DNA of 64,000 bases from Rhodamnia argentea (GCF_020921035.1 NC_063150.1:32535826-32599825); one strand, 5' to 3'; positions 14,101 to 31,897 are shown, counted from the stretch's first letter. The notes: generated by a model not told the origin, from the letters alone. A program made the numbers and translations.

Positions 14101-16940
14101 GAACTCCAGCTAGAGCATCTTCAATTACAATACACTGGAACAGGACAGGCAAGATTAATTTTTCTGGTGCCGCATGAAATATTTGAACAGCACGCCTGTT
14201 TTGCATACATTTCAGTTTGTTCTGATTTTGAAAACAGAAAGCACCTGAAAATTCTTCTCGTAAATTGTTGTGGTGGGCATGTTTTACTAAATCTTCTTTT
14301 AATAGCAGATCTTTCTGTGAAACAATGAACTGATAACTCCAAACTTCAACTTACAATATTTGTTCATTTAACTGCTCGATTGGAGAAAATATACGCAATA
14401 CTGATTGCTGTGTAGCATCACTATCATGTTAGACTATAACCATGACTATTTTACACAATTCCTTCCATGCAAAAATGCAACAATTTTCACTATCACGAAT
14501 TTGTCTCGATCACCACAGAATATTTCTGTAAGACTTCTTATAATCCTGGAAAGTGCCCTAAAACTGAAAATCTCAAATTTTGCTTGTCCGTGCAATCCAA
14601 TTAATAACGACCAACAAGACAGAGTAGATCTTTTTCTGTGAATAAACAGTGAAATATGAAGACGAAACAATCCCTTTTAGTGCAATGTCTAGAAAAACAT
14701 CACACTATTGAGCTGGTAAAAAAATCAATACAAATAAGTTTTTTTTTTTTTCATCTATCTAGAACACTTGATTATTGCAATTGATAATATGACAGGCTTT
14801 TCGGAGGAGCTTTCTCTCTAAAGTCTCAAAAATTTTCTACCAGGAGAAATCATAACAGGTTACACATGATTAATCTTCTGTTGATTGAGATGCTCCGAGC
14901 ATATTAAGCATCAAAAGAACTTAACGATGCATACCTCGTTCGGTGGCACATTTAAGATCTTTGAGGCAGCTAAGAATATGTCAGGAGCAGGTTTCAGGTT
15001 TTCAAAAGCATCAGCTGACACGATAGCATCAAACCTGAGAAAAAGAAATATAGGAAAAAAGATACAAGGTTAAAACTCACACTGGAAGAAAAGTCGCACG
15101 CCCTCTAGATACTCGAATAGTTGTCAAGACAAATGCGTCAAAAGACGATGCAAAAAACTCATTCAAGTTTGTACCACATGAGTTAGCAACATGCCTGTTT
15201 AATGAGGAGAGGTGGTCTTTGGGCATATTCAAAAGATGGAAGAGAATGCAAGTACCATTAGAGAAGGAAAAAAGGGAGCATGTATGACTGAAAGAGTTTA
15301 TGAATAAGCTATTCAACTGGTTTATACTATATTTGACAAGGTCCATCTACTACTGATTGAAGTTTCCATCCCAGCCACAACTGAACAGTAGTCATAATAT
15401 TTCTCTCACACAAGAATCAAGATACAAGTTATGATTGAGCATTTGTAACTGCTGTAGCATACATTGACAAGGGTAAACCGGCAGCAGCCAAATTTGCATC
15501 AACCTTGATGCGATCAGCACTAGATGCAACGGCAACTTTGAGGCCCTTGCTTTTACACTGCATAGACATTTCAATGAATGAACTTGTTATCATATGCGGC
15601 AATGAATTTTGTTTCACGATTGCATTGAGCTTGATCATCCACAAACCTGAGAAATGAGTTCCAGGGCACCCGGAAAGCCTATGCCGGAATTCGGTTTTGC
15701 ATACTGACAACAGCAGAAACTTATGAAAGTCTTAATCATTCTTCAGGCACAAATGCAAGTCCACATGAACTGTACTCACTTGTTCATAACTTCAACTTAG
15801 ACTTTGAAGCACTACCTTATCCAAATATATCTCAAAGAACCTCTTCTTTGCTGCCTGTGGGTCGAATCCCTTAACCCCTTTAGCAGAAGCAACGCCTCCT
15901 AGAAAGTTTGCCTCACCTGATCAATGAGGAAACAGTTGATCAAATGAGAAAGAAATGCCAGTGTTACGACACTAGACTCATGGCAAAGAACAAATAATAC
16001 GAATGGAAATGTCCATTTCCAATATCAAAAGCTTCTTCCCCAGCAATCCGAAACAAACAAAACAAAACTTTTAGCACAGGATCAGACAATAAGAAAAAGA
16101 CACGAAATATTAAAACTGCGTGCCGCTAGCGATTATACAAAAATTTACTAGAGAACATGAAAAATCCATGGAAGCACCAAAAGAGACAGCCTACTCTGAT
16201 TCCGCTGCAGAGAGAGTGCACAACCAATTGCTCTAGCTAAAGCTTTATTTACCAGATAACAGAGTCTTCACATTCAGATAAAGTTTCAATCTTCACAATG
16301 CGTTCCTGGCCTTTTTAGAACTTCACAAACGACCTACCTCATTTTCATATACAATTTGAACCCAAAAGAACACTTCTTATGCCTCAGCTACAAGTATGTG
16401 TATTTTTGCTCCAGACAATAACAAAAAAATCAGAAATTTCCACATTCATCTAGAAGTAAAATTGAGCTAAATCGTCTATACCATTAAGCAATACCAAAGC
16501 AAGACTTCATCTTCCCGCAGTCGAGTAGTGACTTTTCTCTTTGCGCATATAGACATAAAAACAAACATTTCGATTTCGATACCTGTCCCCATGAAAGGCA
16601 CGAAATCCTCCACGGTGACCTCCACGCCCATCTCGGCGAACACATCGACGGCCGCCATCCGCGACGGCTCCTCGCTGTCGCAGAGGACTCCGTCCATGTC
16701 GAACAGCACAGCCGACACCTTGCCCCACTCACTCGCCGGCGCCTCCGGCGCGACCTTCTCTTCGACCTTCGCGCACGCGCGCACGGACATCCTCCGCCCG
16801 GAGGCGGCGAGGGCCGGCCGACATCGAACGGCGCCGGCAGGGCTGGCGACGCGTCCGTGCGGCCCCGAAGTGGACGAGATGGAGAAGAGGAAGAGAGCGT
16901 CGGAGCGAGTGAGAGAAGGCGGAGGGGAGAGGAGTTTCAT
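1740..16940 (-). CDS. SOQ1: SOQ1: chloroplast HAD / thioredoxin-like / NHL-repeat protein
   Basis: The family (SUPPRESSOR OF QUENCHING 1) is a thylakoid membrane protein that prevents a slow form of photoprotective antenna quenching (qH). I trace 28 exons with an open frame of 1081 aa: 16940-16583, 15916-15816, 15703-15647, 15557-15463, 15034-14935, 14134-14076, 13899-13775, 13448-13319, 12480-12393, 12268-12190, 12009-11949, 11810-11735, 10411-10301, 9075-8980, 8674-8552, 8387-8190, 7399-7298, 7089-7025, 6794-6701, 6535-6378, 5888-5839, 5744-5623, 5508-5401, 4594-4502, 3716-3680, 3516-3269, 3079-2930, 1901-1740. Residues 1 to about 70 look like a transit peptide. A HAD domain follows (DMDGVLCDS, Asp81 and Asp83), then a membrane segment near 353-369, a thioredoxin-like domain with the CCINC motif (Cys459 and Cys462), NHL beta-propeller repeats from about 595 to 890, and a C-terminal domain ending LQLPATY. 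In the family the HAD part is stromal and the rest lumenal. One intron has a GC donor. Length matches the Arabidopsis protein closely, so the gene appears intact. Confidence 0.95.
2513..2744. mobile_element. Harbinger-like MITE, family A copy 1, in a SOQ1 intron
   Basis: This roughly 230-bp AT-rich element has imperfect inverted ends. The left end reads GGCTCCGTTTGTCTCGCAGA and the right end, read inwards, GGTACGTGTGTTTCGTAGA. TAA lies directly outside both ends (2510-2512 and 2745-2747), the three-base target duplication typical of PIF/Harbinger elements. It has no coding capacity. It sits in the last intron of SOQ1, between exons 3079-2930 and 1901-1740. Related copies occur elsewhere in the window. 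Confidence 0.7.
7927..8004. repeat. 39-bp tandem duplication in SOQ1 intron 16
   Basis: Two adjacent 39-bp units, 7927-7965 and 7966-8004, differ at only about three positions. Each begins TAGG(T/C)TGATAAAAGC. They lie within the intron between exons 8387-8190 and 7399-7298, close to a second tandem duplication. Confidence 0.9.
8066..8135. repeat. Perfect 35-bp tandem duplication in SOQ1 intron 16
   Basis: The 35-bp unit beginning CAACACCTTATAGC occurs twice head to tail, 8066-8100 and 8101-8135, with no differences. The identity points to a recent slippage or unequal-exchange event, unless it is an assembly artefact. Confidence 0.95.
8159..8187. repeat. GA microsatellite abutting a SOQ1 splice donor
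   Basis: The plus strand carries a GA run. On the transcribed minus strand it is a CT run that begins a few bases after the intron start at 8189 (GTACTCTCTC). The repeat is therefore part of the 5' splice-site neighbourhood of intron 16. Confidence 0.9.
10480..10532. repeat. G-rich tract in SOQ1 intron 12
   Basis: This stretch contains several runs of three or more G on the plus strand, separated by single A bases around 10495-10517. In the SOQ1 transcript it is a C/U-rich tract lying about 70 to 120 nt upstream of the acceptor for the exon at 10411-10301. Confidence 0.8.
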
Positions 16941-18417
16941 GGCCGCGTTTGCCTGGACTGGCGAGCGGATGGAGAGAGAGAGAATGGCGGGTGATGGAGC
17001 TGATTAAACTGTCTCTAACCTCCATTTTGTGCCCCTTTTTTTGTTTTTTTAATGATTGGTATCAAATTTTTCCTCTGGTCCAAACATCTAAATTCTAAAC
17101 ATATGATTTTTTTTTTATTTATTTATAAGGGAAGCATTACCCTCGTTAAATCATATGAACTTGAGTTATTTTCTTCTTTTCTTGAAAAAAAAATTATGTT
17201 TGCTTCATGTGTTCATTTTGATACGGCAAGTCTCATACTCTACAATTAGAACAGCAGGACTCAATTTGACAGGCGATAAGTGACTCAAATATTATCCAAT
17301 TGTAATTTACAATTTATTTGGTGTGATAGAATAAATCGTATTTTAAAAACGATAATCCAACTCACGATTATCAGGAATTTTCTCTCATTTTTCTTCATTC
17401 ATGTAAAGCTGATATCCTGCAAAAACCTGTGGCAATATTAGGGAAGTACAAAACTAAATGGAGGGTTCCAGGATGAAAAGACTCTTATCTACTTTTAAGT
17501 GGTGGAGAAGTGTTTCGGTTCGGTTTGGATTGATGGTGAGGCGCTTGACAAGGCTTTGCATTATCCATTCTGCGGACCACTAAATTTTTCCTCTCTCCCT
17601 CTTTTGCAATAACTTCAATTCCTCTGCAGTTGGGCTTGCTGATGGGCTAAGACAGTTTCCGAACAAGTGAGCAAGCCCAGGCACTTTGAGTCTCCCAACT
17701 AAGGAAATTTCCATGAGTGCCCTTAAGACACTTCTTAAACTGTGATTAATGTGCTTTAAGAAAAAATATGAACAGAATGGCTTTACATCAGTAATGTTCT
17801 CGATAGATCTAATTTCTTGGAAAGAGGAACAAGCAAAATGCTAGTATGAAGATCACTTGAAAAACTGCCTTTACCGTAGAGTGTACCTTTCCGGGGCTCT
17901 CTGTACCATCGGAGGTTTGGTAGAACGAAAGGCTGATAGCATGTTGGTGGTCTGTTCAGCAATAAGAGTAAATATCATGATTTTCGGTTGATCAGTCTAA
18001 CTGCAGATCTTAAATTGGACGTCAACATTGATGAAATATTTTGCATACAAGCACAATATGAAGCTGTTCAAGTCCATTATTCTTTTGGAGAACTTTCTTG
18101 CAGGCAAAAACACTTGCTCTGTCCAAGAGATAAAGGGATTAGAAGAAGCCACGACAATAGGCTGATATAATATAAAAGGCGGCTTCTTTTTTCACATTAT
18201 ACTATAGGAGACAAATCAAACAGTATATGCAAGCTAGAATGCCTTAGCTTGTTTAAAGAAAAAACAAAGAAGAGCATAGCAGAGCCTCCATGCCAGACCA
18301 AAAAACCCCTGACCCTTGGCCAAACAATATAGTATCCTTAAGGTATTGCCAAAATGACGAGGGACACGAACTTCCCATAGCGCTATGGAAGAAAAAAAGA
18401 ATTCCGGCGCTATTAGA
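16941..18417. other. SOQ1 upstream region and importin alpha 3' flank
   Basis: Both neighbours are read leftwards, so this gap should hold the SOQ1 promoter on its left and the importin alpha 3' untranslated region on its right. The first 70 bases next to the SOQ1 start are GC- and GA-rich and look like 5' leader; beyond them the DNA is AT-rich. I see no convincing additional gene and no clear TATA box that I would fix. Confidence 0.5.
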
Positions 18418-21400
18418 TCAACCAAATTTATACCCGTTGCTGGGAATGTTGGGTACATTAGCTCCAAAAGTAAAGCCTTGAGCATCTCCATTGACAGCAT
18501 CCTGTGCATCATCTTCTTCCCCATCTTCTTCAGCCCAATATCTCTCCAATATCTTCACAGCCTTCTCATATATCTCGTTGTTGTCATGGGTCTGCAGACT
18601 CTCAATCTTATCCAGACCTTCACATTCATCTATCATCTGTCCATAAAGATTGACTCCACCATTCAGTCCCATCTCTTTATCCGCCTCTCCCACTTTCAGT
18701 ATGTTCTCGAGCCCCTCAAGGCAAACAGTCACTATCCGAGGGTCAGGACAAATCAAAAGATCACAAAGGGGCTTGATGCAACCTTGGCCCACCAAGAATC
18801 TGCAGGAATGAAAATCGGCTTGTGTTAGCTTTAGTTATCTTGATACAGGAACATGTAACTCCTCAGAAAGCCATAGCGGAAATAGAGATTTGAGAATTTC
18901 TCCTACTAATCATCAGCACATGCAATGAATAGAAAATACAGGTTTGAGTCCACTATGTATTACATTATCTGTCTTCCAAACAACATGACAAATAACAGAA
19001 TACAAGTTCATTTCTACGCATAGAAAATCCATTCAACAGGCCCATAAGATGAAGAACAAGAAAGCAAGTTCCGAAAAGAAACTCACTGAATTTGCTCATG
19101 AGATCCTCCAGATGTGGCATTCGAAATTGCCCATGCAGCCTCCTTCTTGATCTCAAACTCAGCATGCTGGAGAAGGTGCACCAGAGGATGGATGACATTG
19201 GCCTCTATAACAGCCTACACATAACATATTGTGTTAATTTCTCTGTGGACATTCCACCTCACTCAAATTACAGATCATGAGATGATCCAGAGTCTACATG
19301 ACAAGTAGTTCCTGCATCACCTAAGAAGTGTTAAAAAAATGAGGTTGTCAAAAGAACTAACACCTGATGAGCTGCAGAGAAATCTAACAAACCACATGCA
19401 CAATCTAGTAGCTTGCAAACCCTCCACTCAAAGCAGTCATGTCTAACTTTAATTTTGATAAGCAGGTCATGGTCATAATTGAATCAGGCAAATTAACCCA
19501 CCATCATCAATTTGGTGTTGGTTTACGATAAACGTTCAATCTACTCAAACATGCAGAAAAAATCTTCTGATAAACGTGTGTACGATTTGCAATACCTGTA
19601 TCTGAGCTCTATTTCCTGCTGTAATATTTGAGATCGTCCAGCAAGCTTCCTTCTTTATGCTTTTTTTGTGATTTTGAGTCAGTAGTTGATATAGACAAGG
19701 GAGGGCACCGTTCTCGATCACAAACTGAAACATACATGTGGAGCTTCAGAATGAGGAGAAAAAAATAATATGACAATCCAGGCACCAAAGCAGTACCTGT
19801 GTTTGGGTGTCATCACCCGTGACTATGTTCCCTACGGTCCGTAGGGCAGGTATAAGAACAGTAGCCGAAGGATGACTGTCAAAAGAGAGCTTTAATCAGA
19901 ACATAAGCTCTAGTACGTGTTAGAAGCTATAGAAGAAATAACTCAACAAATGCATGCATATAGAGTAGGAGACAAAATGATCCCATTATTTGACAAAATA
20001 GTGTGGGATTCTAGAGAACTATCGGAAGGAAAAAAGTTAGAAAGCAAACAAATGCCCTATTAACACATTCTGGAGAATGGATCTTACAGCAAAAGCTGCA
20101 CCAATCGTGTGCAGACACCTGCTTCAATCACGGCTTGAATTTTGTCATTTGGGCCATCAGAAAGGTATGAGAGAGCCCAGCAAGCATCTGTTAAAACTTC
20201 TTCATCATTCACATGGATAAGTTGCTGGAGAACTGGTAAAGCAGGCTTCACCTGAGTCAAACAAAACCGATCAACAGTGAAGTAACTTATCAAAAATCAT
20301 CATGCAAAATTCAAGTGCTACATGAAGGCTTCTTACAAAGCGTCTGCCCCTACATAAGTATGCTTACCTGTTCAAAAGGCGTAGGTGGCTTGCCACGGCA
20401 AAAGTTAGATAAAGTCCATGTGGCATTCCTCAGCATGGACAATTTTGAGTGTTCATTTAACTGCGATAACAAAGGAACAAGTGCACCATGACCCAGAACG
20501 AGATCTCTACAACTTGGGGAATCACCAGCGACATTACCCAAAGCCCACACTGCCTGGTTCATCAAAACAAAACAGGCATCGTATGTGTCAGCAAAAATAC
20601 CTAGAAGGTTTGCACTTCATGAGAAAGGCATAATGATATATAGTTGTAATTGAGAAACAAATGACAAGAATATATCATCGTTGCTATTGACAGAATCCTG
20701 AAAACATGACAGTTCAAGTAGGGCTAGAAAAAGAGTTCGAAGGGGTAAAAAGCACAAAACGTTTACTATAGCTTATAGACAAACTGGGAAGCTTCCCCAA
20801 TCCAAAAACCCAATAAAACAATGACAATATAAGAAAGTAATAAGACTATGCAATTCATAGACAATGTATAATAACCAAAGTGTACGAGAGGAAGGGGTAG
20901 GAAAGGCAAAAAGCACCTCTAATTTCAATGGCATGGGTATACACCATCTGGAAGATACTTCTAAGGCAGTTCTTTCATACCCTACGGTAGCAATGCCCTC
21001 CAAAGCATAATTCAATCCACTACAGCATGTCCAATACGCTGTATTACTCCTTCCCTTCTTTGTCAATTTTTATGGTTCCCTGATTTCCTTTCGTTATATG
21101 TCAACAGATCAATTTTTTGTTATGATTTCCTTGGACTTTTCTGATATGGCTACTTTTATGGTGTATAGCTACCTATCGTCACTTCCGTATTTCTAAAGTG
21201 CTATAATGAAATTCGAAGGAACGAACTTCTAATGAAAACTGCTACAACATTAAGTAAAGATGAGAAAGAAAAATAGTTAGCAAGAACAACCTGCTCTCTA
21301 ACATCGTCGCTGGCAGAGCTGAGAAGTTGCACGAACATTGGGACGGCACCATTTTCAATGACAACTCTGGTATGCTCAGATGTGCCAGAAGCAACATTTG

Positions 21401-23996
21401 TCAATGCCCATGCAGCCTCGAACTGCAGATTCAAGAAAGTAAGTCATGTAGATACTTTGGCATGCACTTCACTATACTTCAACAGTACAATAAACTAGAG
21501 AAACTAGAGCAGCCAAGAGGACCCTACTTGCAGCTGCGGTAGATCATTCCTTTGTAGAAACTCTACGAACCTCGGGACAACCCCAGCTTTGATCACCTCA
21601 TCTATAGGTGGGCTGCGCTCTGCAGACAAAGGCCACGACTTGATCAACATATGCCAGGACTAACTATAGTAACAGAAAGCACCCCAGGAGCAACTATCAC
21701 ACCAATTGACAGCAACTTTCTGAACTGAGTGGTAGCTTCCAACTGAGAGGCAGGATCATCTGACCATGCTCCTTGAACCAATGTTGGAAGACTTTCCAAC
21801 TGCAGGACACAAACAATAAAAAAGGAGATGGGAAGAATAAGTAGATAGCCTGCCATTTGTCAAACATAGTAGCTGTATACATCATAGTTAGCCCACACAA
21901 CCATAATCGGAAGTACAGGACCTACCGGGGGCTAGGTAAATGTACACAAACATGCTGACTGGACCCAAAATAAAGAATTTTTTATTAAAGAACAAGACAG
22001 CACATGTGGATTCAGATAACACATCCATTAGTGGGGGTAATTGATCTGAGTTGAGTCAATGCAGCTAAATAACAAGACTAGTCAACGCAATTCGATATCC
22101 TAAACTTGACTTGACTAAAAGGTCTAGACTAAATACTCAACTTGAGCTCGATTAAGCTTGAATTTTTCTTAGCCGGAGCTCGACTAAATGTCGCACTCCA
22201 TGTGCTTCAACCCGACTCCACACTCTTGATTACTCAAAAAAATCTTACGACATAAACTTGAGTTGATCTTGAACTCAATTTTTCAAAGTGCAATAGGAAT
22301 TTGAATAAGGGAATGATTTGTATATCCTTATGTTCAATTATCTAATATATAATTCAACCACTTGACAAAAATCACAAGCTGCTTGAGTCAAGCATTATAA
22401 AGGCCAGACTCGACTAAGTTTGGAACTCAAACTCGATAGAAACTAAGTCCAGTCAAGCTCAAGAACTTGCAAGTAGCTTAACTCACTCACACTCCTAACA
22501 ACTATGCTTGGATTTGAAAAATGACAAGATGACGAAGAGAATGAAGACCAAAAGTTCAGGTTCAGTTCTACTTTGACAGAGCTTTGAACATTAGAATATT
22601 TCCCTCAACTCATCTTATCAGCATTCTTCAATGTCAAATGCTCGGGTGTTCCTTTCTAGGCAAATTCTATTCTTACTTCTCACAACAAGCAAAAGACTAA
22701 AACAACTCTGATCATTTCCCAGATTGACAAATAGCTTCCCCATCATAAATCCAGATAAGAAGCTATCAACAGAATTAAAGAGAATGGAGTAAAACAATGA
22801 AGTAAAGGATGACTGGAAGCTCGATCATACAGCATAACAATGCCATGTACAAGAAGGTCTATTTAGGCGACCGAGAATATTTGGCTAAAAAGATTACTTG
22901 ATTTCTAGACTTGTAATTGGCTTTATATTACTCGATAAAAATGAGAATCTTACACTTTCATCAGCTTAAGTTGAATAAGAGCCTCGGCAAAAAGATATTT
23001 CCAAAAGAACACATCCCAATAACGGGAATGGCCTTTCCAAAGCAAATGGGGCATACAGAAACCACAACTCATACAAACAAATAACAAATCCTATGCACGT
23101 TATTTACTTAAGACCTACAAAACTACCGGTTATTACGCACATGTGGCTCAGGAAGCCCGAAAAAGCCTCGGCAAAAAGATATCTTCAGAAGAACACATCT
23201 CAATGACGGGAATGGCCTTTCCAAAGCAAATGGGGCATCGGAAACCACAACTTATACAAACAAATAACAAATCCTACGCATTTTATTTACTTAAGACCAC
23301 AAAACTACTGGCTATTACGCCCATGTGGCTCAGGAAGCCCGAAAAAGGGAAAAGCAGAACAGAGTAGACATTGTTGTGCTCCGGTGACTAGTCAGTTTTA
23401 CACTTTACCATAATCAAAGAAAGATTTACACTGGCTAAATTCCTCATGTTAAACTGTGTCCCATTTAACTTCACGAAATCGTGAATTCAAATCCCATGCA
23501 AGAATCAATACACACCATGATGTTAGCCTTCATGATCTGATCATACATGCTAGCTCATGGTAATAAAAAGGATCGACAACCCAAATGGCGAGGTAAATTC
23601 GAGCCTCAATGTGGAGCACTCAAACAGTAACTTCGAGAAGTTAAGATCCACAATTCCGTGAGTTTCCTCCATAGATCAAGCACCACAACATCCAAATGAC
23701 CCGGCCAACGAATCAAAACACGCACTTCACACGCAACCACGAGAAGATCCATATGAGTAAGAGAAAAGCACCCTCTTCTCAATGTTCTGCGATCCATCGA
23801 CGAATTGCTGGGGCGGCTGCTGATGAGGCTGGAGCAACAGGCCTTCCCTTCGCTTCTTCAAGAGATTGTCTTCGCGCTTGCTCTTCCTGATCTCCACCAG
23901 ATTGTCCTCCCTCCTCCTCCTCGCCTCATCCGCATCGACGCCGGTCTTGTAGGCCTTCTTCCTCGCCTCATTCCGCGTGCTGGGTCGCAGAGACAT
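18418..23996 (-). CDS. IMPA4: Importin subunit alpha (IMPA-4 type)
   Basis: The protein is the nuclear import adaptor that binds classical nuclear localisation signals and docks to importin beta. Ten exons join without a stop to give 537 aa: 23996-23772, 21799-21703, 21619-21528, 21422-21291, 20553-20368, 20251-20088, 19875-19797, 19724-19596, 19214-19087 and 18799-18418. The basic importin-beta-binding domain occupies about residues 1-60 ([18 protein letters not shown]). Ten armadillo repeats follow, and the Trp/Asn binding ladder is visible as WALTN, WALGN, WTLSN, WTISN and WAISN. The acidic, glycine-rich tail ends NGYKFG. Length is within one residue of Arabidopsis IMPA-4. The IMPA-4 assignment, rather than another isoform, rests on sequence resemblance and on STR6 being its neighbour, as in Arabidopsis. 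Confidence 0.95.
22040..22500. repeat. Degenerate GACTCGA / ACTTGACT-rich repeat in importin alpha intron 1
   Basis: Short motifs such as CTTGACT, CTCGACTAA and GAGCTCGA recur many times. Segments of this kind are frequent in plant introns and often derive from small DNA transposons. I could not find convincing ends or a target duplication, so the boundaries are approximate. Confidence 0.4.
22981..23347. repeat. About 184-bp tandem duplication in importin alpha intron 1
   Basis: Copy 1 (22981-23164) and copy 2 (23165-23347) both start GCCTCGGCAAAAAGATAT and end near CAGGAAGCCCGAAAAA. I count roughly a dozen differences, so the copies are a little over 90 percent identical. The duplication lies wholly in the 2-kb first intron. 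Confidence 0.9.
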
Positions 23997-25235
23997 TGCG
24001 GTTTTCGTCGCCGGCTTTGACTGGGACCGCCTCACTGCCGTCGAAGTGTTCGGCGGAATGCGCGACAGAGTGGAGCGCCTGGCAGCCCTTGGGGAAGATC
24101 GAACGGGGAAGGAGAAAAAGGGGTGGCGATTTTTAATCTGCTGATGGATGATGATGCATAGATAGTTTTGGGACACCGTGGAGAGTGGAATCGATTCACC
24201 ATCAATACATGATCCAGTCTAAATTCTTTCATTTTTAACCATTTACCGAATTCGTTTTAGATATTATTTATGCCTCCATACCTCCGTACATAGCACATCG
24301 AATCGTACTCATTATCGCTCGAGAATTTCAATTTGATCGGCAAAACATCCGACCCAACGGAGTATCACTCATAACTACAATAAGATGTTCTGACAATAAT
24401 TATGCCCAATCCGCCGTCGACAAAAATGACGGCGTACTAATTTTTCTAGGATTCACATTCGATTCATTGATTGTTACTAGTTTTTAATGTCAATTAAAAG
24501 TTGTGGTCTATCTCTAAAATTGTGATTTTAAATTGTCATTGCATCTCGTCTAAGCGATCGTTTTTGAAGCCATGCTAGAGGTGAGCACCGGAACTGGTGA
24601 TTGTCGATTCAATTCTTGGTTCCATCAACTGTTCTTACTGGTCCGATATCTTGCCTTTCGCATCTTTCCACCAAGATTTTCATTGATTAAAGAGAAAAAA
24701 AAAAAAAAACACTAAAGAATGAAGAGTTTAGACTATGCATTAATATTTGCAGTTGAGGAAAAAAATCATCGCCGATTCATGGACCTATTCGAGAACCGGA
24801 CCGAATTGATTCTAAGACTAGATGAATCGACTCCCGGTTCCACAAACCGGGAACTAATCCGTCTCATTCCATTCTCAGTTTTAGGGTGAAAATCGAGTCA
24901 CCCTGAAATCGATCATCCCTGGCACGTGCCAAAACAAATTCACCCTCGAGAAAAGAGTGGATTAAAAGTAGAAAAAGAGAAAAATATCAAAAGAAACTTC
25001 ATACAATGTTTTTGTCTAGAAAAAAAAAATAAACATGGAATATTTCTCACCTTATGGGCTTACACGCGAGTCAAGTAGAGGCCTGGGCCTAAATGCGAGT
25101 CAGGTTAGGCCCATATCCAACCGCTACTCAACGAGTCACGGACACTTCGCTTTCGCTCACTACAGCGCCACCACGTCGCAGCCCGTATTTCCATCTCCGC
25201 CGCCGCCGCTTGTCGCAGCGGAGGATCTCTCCGCC
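23997..25235. promoter_or_regulatory. Divergent promoter region between importin alpha and STR6
   Basis: The two genes start 1.24 kb apart and are read away from each other, so this gap must contain both promoters. About 90 to 180 bases next to the importin alpha start and about 150 bases before the STR6 start are GC-richer and look like leaders. The middle is taken up by the ACCGG-rich element described separately. No TATA box stands out on either side. Confidence 0.5.
24575..24920. mobile_element. Probable hAT-type MITE rich in GGTTCC / ACCGG motifs
   Basis: The left end TAGAGGTGAGCA and the right end, read inwards as CAGGGATGATCG, resemble hAT terminal repeats. The interior carries ACCGGAACTGG, AACCGGACC and CCCGGTTCC motifs like those of the better-preserved element at 31238-31552. 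The flanking eight bases do not match well, so the boundaries and the class are tentative. Confidence 0.4.
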
Positions 25236-30528
<5,293 letters not shown>

Positions 30529-31237
30529 AGGAAGTTTGAGGTGAGACACCCATCATGTGAATGTTGTTGACTTCTCAAATCCCCCCAACTCACTGGCTGT
30601 GCAACTTTATTGGCAGCGCCAAAGTAGTACAATTCCCACAAACTATTTGTCTGCTCTAAGGGCCCGTTGTGACTTTGTTCCCATGGTGTTTCGTCACTTT
30701 TGTACCACCGAAAGCTTCACTCCATCAGTGATCTCTTGGGACTCGAATCATTATAATGTGGAAATTGAATGCTCGAATTTAGACGTTTTGTCATGCGAGC
30801 TGAATGTCAGACAGCTCTCGGTTTATGGTTGGCACGTACAACGTGGGAGCATAGGGTCCTGCTATCTTGATCTTGGTTAGGTGGGGGGGTTTGGACATTG
30901 TCATTTCATTGCAGGCTGCCCAACTACCTCCAATTAAATGGGAGGAACATGAAGGGTACCTGTTCAATGAAGACATAGAGACTCGTAAGGGAAGCTTGGC
31001 CCTTCGTTTCTGCCCGTGCACTCCTTCCGAGCGATACGAAAGCACCGTTCCGTTCATCTAATTTCTTGTGCATGGAATCACATCGTTGTCCCCATCTTTC
31101 ACACGAGTTTCCTGTATTGAACCTGTGTGAAATTGATGGATCTGATCGACGTGATCTCGTCCATCTCTTATGAAGGTCTTCATTTGGCAGCACATGCATG
31201 GTAGAGAGTGTGCATTGATTAGATCTAGCGCTACAAC

Positions 31238-31552
31238 TAGACATTGCTAAATGGAACAGGGGGCCGGCCACCGGTTCCGACCCGGAACCGGAACTGGCCC
31301 TCAAGGGCTGGTTCCGGTTTCTAAATTGTCGGAACCTGCCCGGTTTCAGGCCGGTTCCAACCCGTTTTTTTAATTAAAAAAAAAGAAAAAGAAAAAGGGG
31401 GAGGCCCAGGGGGAAAGAGCTATTGGGCTTGGGAACCGGCGGTTCCGAACCGGAACCGGCCCTGAACAGGAACCGGCCCCTTCAAGGGCTGGTTCCGATT
31501 CCACCTTTTCTAGGAACCGGAACCGGCGGTTCGGACAAACCGGCCACGTCTA
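31238..31552. mobile_element. hAT-type MITE with 8-bp target-site duplication
   Basis: The 315-bp element is flanked on both sides by GCTACAAC (31230-31237 and 31553-31560), an exact 8-bp target-site duplication as expected for hAT elements. Its ends form short inverted repeats, TAGACATTGC on the left and TAGACGTGGC read inwards from the right. The interior is packed with AACCGG, GGTTCCGG and their reverse complements, giving it strong folding potential. It has no coding capacity. Confidence 0.85.
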
Positions 31553-31897
31553 GCTACAACCATTGCCGACTCCATTATGGCCGATAGTGTCGTGGTTTGA
31601 TTGCATTTAACTTTTAGATTTATTAAGCAGCACAATTGAGTTCTTATCGGTCTTTCTTTCTGGTATCTGTACATCTAAGTTTTCTAGGCCAACCCAACTA
31701 TCTCAACATGAAGGGGTCAGCTCACCATCAGGCGTGCGTAGTTGTGAACGATAAACAGCTTGTGAAAAGATGTCGAGTAAAGTGCCTTTGATGCGATAAA
31801 TTATCAACTTCTTTGAAATTTTACCGTTGTCATAAGGAAATTACTGGCGCCGTGAAAAATTGCCATCATAGAAAAAAGTACCTTGTCTTGCCATTTA

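Noticed and set aside
16528-17007. 159-codon plus-strand frame over the SOQ1 first exon
   Set aside because: It is the shadow of the GC-rich SOQ1 transit-peptide exon on the other strand. The minus-strand frame has the HAD motif and joins the rest of SOQ1.
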